Source: Planctomycetota bacterium
GTDB lineage: Bacteria > Planctomycetota > B15-G4
Length of the DNA stretch: 64,000 bases
NCBI GenBank assembly: GCA_029259745.1
Contig: JAJDEO010000061.1
Coordinates: forward strand, 177,726 to 241,725
Direction of reading: 5' to 3'
Shown: piece after piece, positions 45,543 through 55,051 of the stretch
How positions within the stretch are numbered: position 1 is the stretch's first letter
Layout: every line of letters starts with the position of its first letter
The notes under the pieces: generated by a model
What the model saw: only the letters and a program-made list of their open reading frames with translations
Databases searched by the model: none
What the model was told of the DNA's origin: nothing
Translations under genes and position numbers: made by a program

Positions 45543-46892
45543 ATGCGTGAGACGCACGTGCGCGCGATGGGTTGGTGGATGTTCGCGGCCGGGGCGCCTG
45601 CCGTGGGGCTCGCACTCGTCTTACTCTGGACGCAGGACATCAGCGCGCCGGTGCGGTGGACGCTCGCGGCCGTCGTCGTGGCGTCGTGGCTCACGGGCAT
45701 CTCGGTGGCGCGCGGGCGCGTCGTCGGTCCGCTGCGCATGCTGTCGTCGATGCTCGCCGGGCTGCGCGAAGGCGACTTTTCCGTGCGTGCCCGCGGCGCC
45801 GGGAGCGACGATGCGCTCGGGCTCGCGCTCATGGAAGCCAACGCGCTGGGCGAGACTCTGCGCAGCGAACGGCTCGGGGCCGTCGAGGCCGGCGAGCTCG
45901 TGCGTCACATCATGCGTCTGCTCGACGTCGCCATTCTCGCCTTCGACGACACGGGCCGGCTGTGCCTGCTCAACCCGGCAGCCGAGCGCCTGCTGGGCCG
46001 CCGCGAGTCGCAGCTGCTCGAACGCACGGCCGACGAGCTCGGGCTCGCCGACTGGCTCACCGGCGATGCCCATCGCACGCTCGACGTCGCGCTCCCCGGC
46101 GGCGCCGGCCGCTGGGACATGCGCCGCACGACCTTCCGCCGCGACGGTCGCACGCACACGCTGCTGCTCTTGACGGATCTGCGCCGTGCCCTGCGCGAAG
46201 AAGAGCGTCTCGCGTGGCGACGTCTCATCCGCGTGCTCAGCCACGAGATCAACAACTCGCTGGCTCCGATCCAGTCGCTGTCGGGCAGCTTGCGCGCGAT
46301 GCTCGACCTGCCCGAGCGCGACGACGAATGGAACGACGATATCGCCCAGGGGCTCGACGTCATCGCCGCGCGCTCCGATGGTCTGCGCCGCTTCATGTCG
46401 AGCTACGCCGACCTCGCGCGCCTTCCGCCACCGGCGTTGCGGGACGTCGATGTCGCGGCGTGGATCGACCGCGTCGTCGCCATGGACGCCCATGCCGGCG
46501 TCACGGTCGAAGCTGGTCCTGAAGTTTCTCTGCGGGCCGATCCCGACCAGCTCGACCAGATGCTCATCAACCTCGTGAAGAACGCGCGCGACGCCGTCTC
46601 CGAGGTGGCCGAGAGCTCCGGTGAGATCGTCGTCGGGTGGTCACGCAGCCGTGACATGCTCAAGGTGTGGGTGCTCGATGACGGGCCCGGCCTCGCCGAG
46701 TCGGCCAACCTCTTCGTGCCGTTCTACTCGACGAAACCGGGTGGATCGGGCGTCGGGCTCGTTCTGAGCCAGCAGATCGCGGAGGCCCACGGCGGCAGCC
46801 TGAACCTCGGAAATCGGCCCGACCGGATGGGTTGTGCGGCGATCCTGCGGCTGCCGATCAGTCGTGGCGACGAAGAATCCCGAACTCTTTGA
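45543..46892 (+). CDS. Sensor histidine kinase, NtrY-like
   Basis: A 449-aa membrane kinase. Two helices (residues about 8-30 and 39-56) enclose almost no periplasmic sensor, followed by a HAMP-like linker, a PAS-like segment (ILAFDDTGRLCLLNPAAERL), the H-box VLSHEINNSLAPIQSL (phospho-His234) and an HATPase domain (N-box LVKNARDAV, G-boxes DDGPGLAE and GGSGVGLVLSQQIAEAHGG). The order matches NtrY. It should phosphorylate the response regulator upstream. With little outside the membrane, it may sense the membrane or the ABC transporter; that is inference. Confidence 0.93.
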   Translation: MRETHVRAMGWWMFAAGAPAVGLALVLLWTQDISAPVRWTLAAVVVASWLTGISVARGRVVGPLRMLSSMLAGLREGDFSVRARGAGSDDALGLALMEANALGETLRSERLGAVEAGELVRHIMRLLDVAILAFDDTGRLCLLNPAAERLLGRRESQLLERTADELGLADWLTGDAHRTLDVALPGGAGRWDMRRTTFRRDGRTHTLLLLTDLRRALREEERLAWRRLIRVLSHEINNSLAPIQSLSGSLRAMLDLPERDDEWNDDIAQGLDVIAARSDGLRRFMSSYADLARLPPPALRDVDVAAWIDRVVAMDAHAGVTVEAGPEVSLRADPDQLDQMLINLVKNARDAVSEVAESSGEIVVGWSRSRDMLKVWVLDDGPGLAESANLFVPFYSTKPGGSGVGLVLSQQIAEAHGGSLNLGNRPDRMGCAAILRLPISRGDEESRTL

Positions 46893-46925
46893 CGGAGTCG
46901 GCCGTGGGCCGCATCTAGTGGGGTG

Positions 46926-47504
46926 ATGAGCGAGAACCCGTCTTCACCGTCGGGCTCGACGCCGGGCGCAGACGGTTCGGCGCGCGCGGCGCTCGATGCC
47001 CTCTGGCGGGACAACCGGCGCTGGGTGGCGGCGGTACTGGTCGCTCATGCCCACGTGGGCCAAGACATCGAGGATCTCCTCCAGGACGTCGCCGTGGCCT
47101 TCGTATCGAAACACAAACAGCTTCGTGATCCGACGCGCGTGCGTCCGTGGTTACGCGCGATCGCGGTCAACGCGGTCAACGCGACCGCGCGCCGCGACGT
47201 CACGCGACGTCGGCACGAACATTCCTTCCCCGAAGACGCCGGGCCCGACCTGGCCGTCGACGAGCGCACGCCGGCCCGGCAGGCTGCGAGCGCACGCGCG
47301 GCCCACGTGCTCGAGCTGGCGAGTCGACTGCATGCCGACTACCGCGAGCCGCTCTTGCTGCGCTGCGTCGAAGGCCTCTCGCAGCGCCAGATCGCCGACG
47401 CCCTCGGATTGCCCGAAACCACCGTGGAGACACGCCTGGCCCGCGCGCGACGCATGCTGCGTGCCGAGACCGAGCGCGACGACACACCCGCGGAGTGCCT
47501 CTGA
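46926..47504 (+). CDS. ECF-type RNA polymerase sigma factor
   Basis: A 192-aa sigma-70 family factor with region 2 (ALWRDNRRWVAAVLVAHAHV, DIEDLLQDVAVAFV, RPWLRAIAVNAV) and region 4 (YREPLLLRCVEGLSQRQIAD, ALGLPETTVETRLARARRML). Length and layout fit ECF factors. The ATG at 46926 directly follows an in-frame GTG at 46923. The next gene starts in the stop codon (TGATG), which is the usual arrangement of a sigma and its anti-sigma. Confidence 0.9.
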   Translation: MSENPSSPSGSTPGADGSARAALDALWRDNRRWVAAVLVAHAHVGQDIEDLLQDVAVAFVSKHKQLRDPTRVRPWLRAIAVNAVNATARRDVTRRRHEHSFPEDAGPDLAVDERTPARQAASARAAHVLELASRLHADYREPLLLRCVEGLSQRQIADALGLPETTVETRLARARRMLRAETERDDTPAECL

Positions 47505-48187
47505 TGACCTCAACCGACCTTTCTTTCGACGACGACGAGAAGTTCGACGTGCTGATCGATCGCGCGGCGGATCGCAGTGCGACGATGGCCGACTGGGATG
47601 AACTCGACCGTCGTGCCCAGGCCGATCCGACCGTGTGGTCGTGGCTCGGACGCGCCGTGCGCGACGACGGGCTGTTGCGCGCTGCGCTCGATGAGCGTGT
47701 TGCGATCGCCGACGCCGTCGAGTTGCCCGAGTCGACGGCGCCGTACGGAGATATCGCTGGCGAACGCAACGCATGGCGCAGTCTGCGCCCCGCGCTCGGC
47801 TGGGCCGCCGCGGCACTGTTCGCGGTGCTCTGGTGGTTCGACGCGCAGTCCACGCCCATGACCGACCCCGGCCTCGCAACGCAGTTCGATGCCGTGCCGG
47901 CCGCCGATGTCATGTCGTTCGCCGATGCTGCGGACGGTCACAGCGACACGATTCCGATCGTCTCCAACACCGTCGGCCGCAGCGGCGACGACGTCCTCGC
48001 CGAGCTGCCGGTGCTCGTCGTCAGCACGCATGCCGTCGGCGATGCCGGGCAGACCGAGGTCGTCTTCGTCCGCCGCACTCTCGAACGCACCTTCGTCGAC
48101 GACGTTCTCACCGTCGCCCACGACGAAAACGGACTCCCGCAAGCCGTGCCCGCCATGGCCTCGAGCAGCGAGTCTGAATCTTTCTGA
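47504..48187 (+). CDS. Putative membrane anti-sigma factor
   Basis: A 227-aa protein with a soluble N-terminus (about 95 aa), one membrane helix (ALGWAAAALFAVLWWF) and an extracytoplasmic part with no known fold. Its ATG overlaps the sigma stop by one base (TGATG). Single-helix topology and position make an anti-sigma role likely, but there is no clear zinc-binding HxxxCxxC motif. Anti-sigma function is inferred from context. Confidence 0.7.
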   Translation: MTSTDLSFDDDEKFDVLIDRAADRSATMADWDELDRRAQADPTVWSWLGRAVRDDGLLRAALDERVAIADAVELPESTAPYGDIAGERNAWRSLRPALGWAAAALFAVLWWFDAQSTPMTDPGLATQFDAVPAADVMSFADAADGHSDTIPIVSNTVGRSGDDVLAELPVLVVSTHAVGDAGQTEVVFVRRTLERTFVDDVLTVAHDENGLPQAVPAMASSSESESF

Positions 48188-48231
48188 TCCACTTCACGTG
48201 ACCGCGTGATTCTCTCCATTCGGAGACCTCC

Positions 48232-49377
48232 ATGTACTCAACCCTGTTTTCACTGCTCTTCGCCACTCTGTTCGCGCCCGACACGCGGCTGGATGACACG
48301 AAGGTCCCGCTGGCCCCGCTCGTGGCTCGGGTCGCGCAAGTCCAGAACGTGCAGGTGACGCCACTCGTGGCGCACGTGTCCCGCACCGACCCCGTCAACA
48401 TCGCGGTCGGGCTGGTCGGTGATGAGAAGACGGTCCGCCGCATCGGCGTCACGACGCGCCGCCCCGACGAAGCCCTCTCCTACCATCTCTCGATCAACCC
48501 CGACGAGGCCCTCGTCATCTCGAGCGTGCAAGACGACATGCCGGCCGCCGAGGCGGGGCTCACGGTGCACGACGTGATCGTGTCTGTGGGAGGTTCCGTA
48601 CCGCGCTCGAGCGATGTGCTGCGCGACGCCGTCCAGGCGAATGACACCGTCTTGCTGCTCGTCCGTCGCGGACCGAAGACGGTCGAGCTGCGCGTGCCCG
48701 TGCGTGAAATCACTGTCGAGAGTATCGAGTCGAAGTATCTCGAGACGCTTCTGCGGGCGGACCCGACCGTCAAGGGGCGTGTGAACACCAACAACCTCTT
48801 CCTCGAGCTGCGCGAGCGCGCCGAAGAGGAGCGCGCCGGGGCAGAGAAGCGCGCCCGCGAGCTCCAACTCATCGAGGAGAAGCTTGCACATGCCGACGCT
48901 GAAAAGGCCCGCGCCTACGCCTTGAAGGGTGTGAAGGACGGCGCGCTCGTCGAGCATGTACGCTCGGCATTGCGCGCCACGGAGCATGCTGCGCTCGAGG
49001 AAGCCCGCGCGAAGTTGGCGCGTGAACGCGCGAATCTCGAGGAGCGGCGCGCCGAGGTGGAGGCTCTGCGTCACTCACTTGCAAGCGTCGACGACAGCGA
49101 GCGCAAGAACATGGACGAGAGTCTCTTGAAGCTGCACGCCGTGGCGACGGAGCTCGGCGAGAAGCAGAAGATGCTCGAGCTGAAGGCCGGCGAGGCGCTT
49201 TTACGTCACGGCGAGCGCAGCGAACTCGTCTTGCCGTCGGATCGCACGATCTTCAGTTTCCGCAACACACAACAGGGCGACGATGGACGCCTTGAGGCGA
49301 TCGAGGAACGTCTCGATCAACTCACGGCGCTGACGAAGGAGATCCTCGGAATCCTCACCAACCGTTCGGCGCGCTGA
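48232..49377 (+). CDS. PDZ-domain and coiled-coil protein
   Basis: A 381-aa protein with a hydrophobic start (MYSTLFSLLFATLFAPDTRL) that acts as a signal or anchor. A PDZ domain occupies about residues 75-165 (LVISSVQDDMPAAEAGLTVH then DVIVSVGGSVPRSSDVLRDA). A long, highly charged coiled coil follows (about 180-325). There is no protease triad, so the PDZ domain probably binds peptide ends for recognition, as in envelope-stress or secretion scaffolds. GGAG before the ATG supports the start. It is last in the sigma/anti-sigma run and ends at the hairpin at 49400. Confidence 0.82.
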   Translation: MYSTLFSLLFATLFAPDTRLDDTKVPLAPLVARVAQVQNVQVTPLVAHVSRTDPVNIAVGLVGDEKTVRRIGVTTRRPDEALSYHLSINPDEALVISSVQDDMPAAEAGLTVHDVIVSVGGSVPRSSDVLRDAVQANDTVLLLVRRGPKTVELRVPVREITVESIESKYLETLLRADPTVKGRVNTNNLFLELRERAEEERAGAEKRARELQLIEEKLAHADAEKARAYALKGVKDGALVEHVRSALRATEHAALEEARAKLARERANLEERRAEVEALRHSLASVDDSERKNMDESLLKLHAVATELGEKQKMLELKAGEALLRHGERSELVLPSDRTIFSFRNTQQGDDGRLEAIEERLDQLTALTKEILGILTNRSAR

Positions 49378-49399
49378 GCGCAGCGACGTCGGAGAACGC

Positions 49400-49437
49400 A
49401 ACGAGCCCGGCACGTCATGCGACGTGCCGGGCTCGTT
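49400..49437. terminator. Strong bidirectional inverted repeat
   Basis: A perfect 17-base stem, aacgagcccggcacgtc paired with gacgtgccgggctcgtt, has the loop atgc. It lies between the stop of the PDZ gene (+) and the stop of etfA (-). It can work as a terminator in both directions. There is no T-run, so it may depend on its strength alone. Confidence 0.75.
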
Positions 49438-49463
49438 GGCGTTCACCCTCGTGTCAGCGGGAC

Positions 49464-50426
49464 TCAGACCTGAGCCTTCAGCTCCTGCACGGCCTTCGTC
49501 ATCGCGGGGACGACCTCGAAGGCGTCGCCGACGATGCCGTAGTCGGCGACCTTGAAGATCGGCGCCTCGGCATCCTTGTTGATCGCGACGATGAACTTGC
49601 TCGTGCGCATGCCGGCGAGGTGCTGGATGGCACCGCTGATGCCGACGGCGATGTAGAGCGTCGGCGAGACCGTCTTGCCGGTTTGTCCGACCTGCTCGCT
49701 GTGGGGACGCCAGCCGGCGTCGACGACGGCGCGCGAGGCACCGACGGCGCCACCAAAGGCCGCCGCGAGCTCTTCGATGAGGTGGAAGTTCTCAGGGCCC
49801 TTCATGCCGCGTCCACCGGACACGACGACGTTGGCTTCCGTGAGCTCGATCTTCTTCTCGGCGGCCGCGACGATGTCGCGCAGCACGGCTCCGAGGCCCT
49901 TGGTCGGTGCGTCGGTCGAGAAGGCCTCGACGTTCCCCGCCGCAGCGCCTTCGGAGACACCGAACGCGTTGGGGCGCAGGGTCGCGACCATCGTCGAGCC
50001 GCTGCCCGTGACGTTCACGAGCGCCTTGCCGGCGAAGACCGGACGGCGCGCGACGATCGAGTCGCCGTCGGTGTGAAGCTCGATGCAGTCGGACGCCACG
50101 CCGACGTCGAGCAGGCCGCCGATGCGCGGACCGAGGTCCTTGCCGACAGCCGTGTTCGACAGCAGCACGGCCTTCGACGAGCGTGCCTTCGCCGCGTTCG
50201 CGATCGCCTCGGCCCATGCGGGCCGCGACGCGATGTCGACGTCGGACGTCAGAACGGTTTCGGCACCGTGGGCGCCGCAGGCCGCAGCCGCGTCGGACGC
50301 GCCCTCGCCAGCCACGAACGCCGTGATCGACCCGCCGAGCGCGCGCGCCGCAGTCAGGGCCTCGAGTGATGTGCGTTTCGCCGTGCCGCCTTCGTGCTCG
50401 ACGACCACAAGAATGTCACCAGCCAT
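49464..50426 (-). CDS. etfA: Electron transfer flavoprotein alpha subunit
   Basis: A 320-aa EtfA that carries FAD and passes electrons from acyl-CoA dehydrogenases to the ETF:quinone reductase. The C-terminal FAD domain has VVSGGRGMKGPENFHLIEEL, GAVGASRAVVDAGWRPHSEQ, VGQTGKTVSPTLYIAVGISG and AIQHLAGM, then FIVAINKDAEAPIFKVADYG. Those segments are nearly invariant. It follows etfB on the same strand after about 36 bp, in the usual B-A order. Confidence 0.96.
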   Translation of the reverse strand: MAGDILVVVEHEGGTAKRTSLEALTAARALGGSITAFVAGEGASDAAAACGAHGAETVLTSDVDIASRPAWAEAIANAAKARSSKAVLLSNTAVGKDLGPRIGGLLDVGVASDCIELHTDGDSIVARRPVFAGKALVNVTGSGSTMVATLRPNAFGVSEGAAAGNVEAFSTDAPTKGLGAVLRDIVAAAEKKIELTEANVVVSGGRGMKGPENFHLIEELAAAFGGAVGASRAVVDAGWRPHSEQVGQTGKTVSPTLYIAVGISGAIQHLAGMRTSKFIVAINKDAEAPIFKVADYGIVGDAFEVVPAMTKAVQELKAQV

Positions 50427-50462
50427 CTTTCCTACTCCGTTTCGTGTGGGGCCAGTGGCCGT

Positions 50463-51221
<759 letters not shown>

Positions 51222-51291
51222 CGGCGCGTTCGTCGTCCTGGAGGGGCGGGAAAATGGGGACCGCGCGGACCACGCTGTGGGCTCCGCGAGG

Positions 51292-51307
51292 GGCCTCTTT
51301 TGAGGCC
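51292..51307 (-). promoter_or_regulatory. Small hairpin in the etfB leader
   Basis: A perfect six-pair stem, ggcctc with gaggcc, has the loop tttt (aaaa on the minus strand) and lies about 70 bp before the etfB start. A regulatory or stabilising role is possible but not shown. Confidence 0.3.
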
Positions 51308-51564
51308 GGTAACAAACCCGGGCAGGTTCGCAAAACAGGCTCGCACACGCAAGCAGCGCCGCGTCCGACCGACGCGCTATAGCAGCGTGGCAAGGGCCGC
51401 GCTCGGCTCCTCGCGGCCCCCTAGGCGCTCGCGCTGATCGCGCACTTTGGCCGAATCCAGCGGTTCAAGCCTGTTTCCGGGCCGTGACTCGTTCGTCCGA
51501 TTTCGCCGGGGTCGGCCCCGCGGCATCGTTTCCTGGCGTCCGCTCCCTCACGAGTGGAGCAGCG

Positions 51565-51696
51565 ATGATCCGGCCTTGGATGCGCTCCGAGACCTGGCTG
51601 CTCGCGGCCGTGCACGTCGGCTTGGGGTGCTCGCCGCTCGTCCTCTTTCCGCTCGTCGCGCCAGCCGCGGGCCTTCGGCACTGGCTCGTGGCGTGA
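51565..51696 (+). CDS. Possible 43-aa single-helix membrane protein
   Basis: An ATG at 51565 has GGAG five bases upstream and opens a 43-residue frame, MIRPWMRSETWLLAAVHVGL, followed by a hydrophobic stretch and a short end. The Shine-Dalgarno and one clear membrane-helix-like segment are in its favour. The isolated position and high GC, which makes spurious frames common, are against it. Confidence 0.25.
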   Translation: MIRPWMRSETWLLAAVHVGLGCSPLVLFPLVAPAAGLRHWLVA

Positions 51697-51786
51697 GTCA
51701 AAGTAAGGCGCATCGACGTAGACGCATGGGTGGATTCGTCGAGGAGATGCAACACGACCGCAGCAGATCGTCCGTGAATAATCGGG

Positions 51787-52527
51787 CTAGCTCTTCGCCG
51801 AGTTGCCCATCTCGAACGACTCGCCGAGGTAGATCGCGCGGACCTTCGGGTCGGCGGCCAGCGTGGCCGCGTCGCCGTGCCGGAAGATCTCGCCTTCGTA
51901 GATGATGTACGAGCGGTCGGTCGTGCCCAGCGTCTCACGGACGGCGTGGTCGGTGATGAGGATCGCGATGCCCTTGTCGCGCAGGCGGCGGAGTTGCTTC
52001 TGGATGTCCTCGACGGCGATCGGGTCGACACCCGAGAACGGCTCGTCGAGCAGGATCAGCTTGGGTTCGAGTGCCAGCGTGCGCGCGAGTTCGAGGCGAC
52101 GCCGTTCACCGCCCGACAGCGTCGTGGCGACGGAGTCGGAGACGTGGTCGATGCCGAACTCGTCGAGCAGCTCGCGCGTGCGCGCCACGCGTGCTGCGGA
52201 GGGAACGTTGCGCGCCTCGAGCACGGCGAGAAGGTTCTCCTCGACCGTCATGTTGCGGAAGATCGACGGTTCTTGCGACAGGTAGCCGAGGCCGAGCCGC
52301 GCGCGCTTGTACATGGCGAGGTTCGTGATGTCTTCGCCATCGAACGACACCGTGCCCTCGTCGGGTTTGATCATCCCGACGGTCATGCGGAACGTCGTCG
52401 TCTTGCCCGCGCCGTTGGGCCCGAGGAGCCCGACGATCTCGCCGGCGTCGAGTTCGAACGAGACGCCTTTGACGACGGTGCGTTCACCGTACGTCTTCTC
52501 CAGATCCTTCACGTCGAGCAGCGGCAT
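51787..52527 (-). CDS. lptB: LPS export ABC ATPase LptB
   Basis: A 246-aa ATPase of the LptB2FG complex, which extracts LPS from the inner membrane. Walker A is GLLGPNGAGKTTTFRMTVGM, the signature LSGGERRRLELARTLAL, Walker B LILLDEPFSGVDPIAVEDIQ and the switch ITDHAVRETL. The family hallmark 'YLSQEPSIFRNMTVEENLLA' is present. GAGG nine bases before the ATG supports the start. It lies next to lepB with about 30 bp between. Confidence 0.94.
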   Translation of the reverse strand: MPLLDVKDLEKTYGERTVVKGVSFELDAGEIVGLLGPNGAGKTTTFRMTVGMIKPDEGTVSFDGEDITNLAMYKRARLGLGYLSQEPSIFRNMTVEENLLAVLEARNVPSAARVARTRELLDEFGIDHVSDSVATTLSGGERRRLELARTLALEPKLILLDEPFSGVDPIAVEDIQKQLRRLRDKGIAILITDHAVRETLGTTDRSYIIYEGEIFRHGDAATLAADPKVRAIYLGESFEMGNSAKS

Positions 52528-52554
52528 GTCGTGTTCCTCGCGTCGTTGCCGACG

Positions 52555-53997
52555 TCAGCGGATGAACTTCCAGCGGAACGGCTTGAAGATCGGCCAGAAG
52601 ACGGCCGTGGCCTTTCCGAGCAGGTAGCGTTTGTGGATATAAGGCGCGTCCTCGGTCGATGACTCGTCGATTGACGTGCGGGCCATCGTCGTCTCGTCGC
52701 CGTGAATATCGGAGAAGAGAATCTGATCGCCGGGGAGCTGGCGCGGGTTGCTGTCGGCCTTCGAGCCCATGAAGTCGAAGCCGACGTACTCGTCGTCGCC
52801 AACGACGTACGTGAGCGTCTTCCAGTTGCGGCTGTCGAGCGAGCCCTGGGTGTTGTCGCCGAGCGCGAAGAAGTGGTCTTCGGGGATCGCCCACTTGCCG
52901 GGTGACGTGCGGTGGGGCGCGCTCGGCAGGTAGAAGATGTCGCGCTTGATGTTCAGAGCCGAAAGGCTGCCGCCGCCCGGGATGGCGAAGCGGATGTCGC
53001 TCCGGACGGGACGGCTGCGCCGCTTGCCGAGCACGTCGTCGTCGATGCGCGCCCACTCGCTGCCGTCGACCCAGAGGACGATCCGGTGGTCGACGTTGCG
53101 GAGCTGGACAGCGACGTCGCTGTCCGCAGCGATCGACCGGTCGGCTTCCCAGAGCACGCGGTACGGGCTGGGGTCCTGGTTGAGATTCACGTTGCCGGTG
53201 ACGCCCGCCGTGAGCTCGATGCTGGCCTGCATGTCGCCACCCGCGCGCGGGATCGTTGCGATGAGGTCGCCCTCGTCCGAGCGCAGCGTGATGCGCAGGG
53301 CCTCGGCGCCTTCGTCGAGCCGCACGGTCGCTTCGACGTCGACGTCCGCGACGGCGTGACTCGTGAGGTGCTGCGTCGTCGCCGGGATCTGCCAGTCGGG
53401 ATCGTAGCCGTCGAAGAAGTCGTCCACGACCGGCTTGCGCAGCACGAGTTCGCCGGCGTCGGCGGCGAACGTCGCCTGCGAGGCCGAGAGGGTGAGACCG
53501 TCACCGTCGCGCTTGAACCAGCGCGCGATGTCGATGCCGTCGCCCGTGACCGGGAAGACCTCCTTGAGCACCGAGTCGTTGATGTGATCGGGCTTGCGCG
53601 CGATCGCGAACTCGTCGGCCTCGTTGCTCTTGACCCAGATGTCACCGCCGTCGATCGAGAGGATTTCATCGGGCAGGCCGACGATGCGCTTGACGTACAG
53701 CCGGCGTTCGTCGAGCGGGAAGCGGAAGATCATGACCTCCCAGCGACGCGGCGGGCGCAGCAGCGTGCAGAGCTTGTCGGCGAGCACGCGGTCCTTGATG
53801 CCGCGGAAGGCGCCGCTCGTGATGAGCCCGCCCTTGGCCTCTGGCGCGCCGAGGATCGTCGGCTGCATGGAGCCCGAGGGGATCTGGTAGGCCTCGATGA
53901 TGAAGAACTTCAGCACGAGCGCCATGGCGATCGCGATGGCGATGGCCTCGATCTGCTCGGTGAGGGCGAGGTCGAAGGGGCGCTTGGGCTCGGTCAC
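52555..53997 (-). CDS. lepB: Signal peptidase I with a large inserted domain
   Basis: A 480-aa type I signal peptidase that removes Sec and Tat signal peptides on the periplasmic side. The membrane helix (residues 17-35) leads to the catalytic Ser43 in YQIPSGSMQPT, and the general base Lys103 lies in RRLYVKRIVGLPDE. Box E (FFALGDNTQGSLDSR) returns near residue 385. Between them lie about 250 residues, far more than usual, containing a beta-sandwich-like region (ALRITLRSDEGDLIATIPRA, VQLRNVDHRIVLWVDGSEWA). GTG start. The insertion may bind carbohydrate or protein partners. Confidence 0.92.
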   Translation of the reverse strand: MTEPKRPFDLALTEQIEAIAIAIAMALVLKFFIIEAYQIPSGSMQPTILGAPEAKGGLITSGAFRGIKDRVLADKLCTLLRPPRRWEVMIFRFPLDERRLYVKRIVGLPDEILSIDGGDIWVKSNEADEFAIARKPDHINDSVLKEVFPVTGDGIDIARWFKRDGDGLTLSASQATFAADAGELVLRKPVVDDFFDGYDPDWQIPATTQHLTSHAVADVDVEATVRLDEGAEALRITLRSDEGDLIATIPRAGGDMQASIELTAGVTGNVNLNQDPSPYRVLWEADRSIAADSDVAVQLRNVDHRIVLWVDGSEWARIDDDVLGKRRSRPVRSDIRFAIPGGGSLSALNIKRDIFYLPSAPHRTSPGKWAIPEDHFFALGDNTQGSLDSRNWKTLTYVVGDDEYVGFDFMGSKADSNPRQLPGDQILFSDIHGDETTMARTSIDESSTEDAPYIHKRYLLGKATAVFWPIFKPFRWKFIR

Positions 53998-54130
53998 GTC
54001 GGATATCCGGATCGGCGGTGGTGTCGGATACCCGACGCGTTGAGGATACCGATCGTTGGAGGGAGGTCCATCGAGCGCCTGGGGAGGCGGGGCGGGTGTG
54101 AGCGGGGCGGGGAGCCATCGCCGCGCGGGG

Positions 54131-55051
54131 TCAGCCTTCGGAGAACGCTGCGTGCCCGCCTGTCGAGATGTGCAGCGTGTCGTCTGCGAGCACCGTCACG
54201 CGCTCGGGAGTGACGACGTGGCCGCTGGCATCGCGCGGGCGGAAGCGGCCGAGGAAGGCGCCGGTGCCCTCGAAGACGCTGACGTAGCCGGAGGCCATGT
54301 CGCTGACGAACGAGCGACCCTTTCTGTTGCAGGCCACCGACGTCGGCATCAGGAACGCGCCAGGTTCGTCTCCGTAGCCGCCGTAGCTCCCGATCACGCG
54401 CCCGTCCGCCGCGAGGACGACGACCAGTGAGTGCCCGGCATCGAGGACGTGGACGTCGCCATCGAGATCGATCGCGACACTGCGCGGTCCGTTGAACTCG
54501 CCGTCGGCGGCTCGCGTGAAGGTCTGTTGCACATCGCCGGCTTGCGAGTAGCGGACAACCTTGTGACCCACGGCGTCGCACACGTACACGGAGCCCGCGT
54601 GAAGCGCGAGGTCCGTGGGGCCGATGAGTTCGCGTTCACCGAAAGTGCGGACGACACGCCCGTCGCCGTCGAGGACCTGCACTCGAAAGTTGCCGCGGTC
54701 GAGCAGATAGAGATGACCGTCAGGGCCCACGACGCCATCGCTCGGATGGTTCAGGTCGTCGGGCATGAGGCCGTCGTTGGCGAAGTGCTCGCTCGCCTTT
54801 CCCGCGTCGTCAACGCTGTAGACAGTGTGCTCTTCGGGGTCGAGTGCGAACGCGATGCCATCGTCATCGAAGACCAGCCAGCGGTCGTCGACGCTGTAGG
54901 GGCCGGGGTCGAACTCGACTTCGAGCGGCGGACTCGTCACCGAAGTCCATTCGCCATCATCCGCGCGGTCGACCGCGCAGCCGGTGAGAGTCGGGAGAGC
55001 GAACAGCGTCGCTCCCTGGAGTGAAGAGCGCAGGAACAGGCGACGGTTCAT
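54131..55051 (-). CDS. NHL-repeat lipoprotein with twin-arginine signal
   Basis: A 306-aa predicted beta-propeller. MNRRLFLRSSLQGATLFALP is followed by TLTGC, which combines a twin-arginine-like NRRLFLR with a lipobox. So it may be exported folded by Tat and lipidated. Repeats such as HPSDGVVGPDGHLYLLDRGN, GPTDLALHAGSVYVCDAVGH, GPRSVAIDLDGDVHVLDAGH and MPTSVACNRKGRSFVSDMAS are NHL-type blades. Its start overlaps the DUF6916-like gene's stop by four bases. Confidence 0.82.
   Translation of the reverse strand: MNRRLFLRSSLQGATLFALPTLTGCAVDRADDGEWTSVTSPPLEVEFDPGPYSVDDRWLVFDDDGIAFALDPEEHTVYSVDDAGKASEHFANDGLMPDDLNHPSDGVVGPDGHLYLLDRGNFRVQVLDGDGRVVRTFGERELIGPTDLALHAGSVYVCDAVGHKVVRYSQAGDVQQTFTRAADGEFNGPRSVAIDLDGDVHVLDAGHSLVVVLAADGRVIGSYGGYGDEPGAFLMPTSVACNRKGRSFVSDMASGYVSVFEGTGAFLGRFRPRDASGHVVTPERVTVLADDTLHISTGGHAAFSEG

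Larger units (their letters stand above)
51222..51786. other. Intergenic region upstream of etfBA
   Basis: About 565 bp lie between etfB and lptB, both on the minus strand. It should hold the etfBA promoter. It contains a hairpin (ggcctc-tttt-gaggcc, 51292-51307) about 70 bp upstream of etfB and one possible tiny plus-strand frame (51565-51696). No RNA gene was recognised. Confidence 0.5.
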
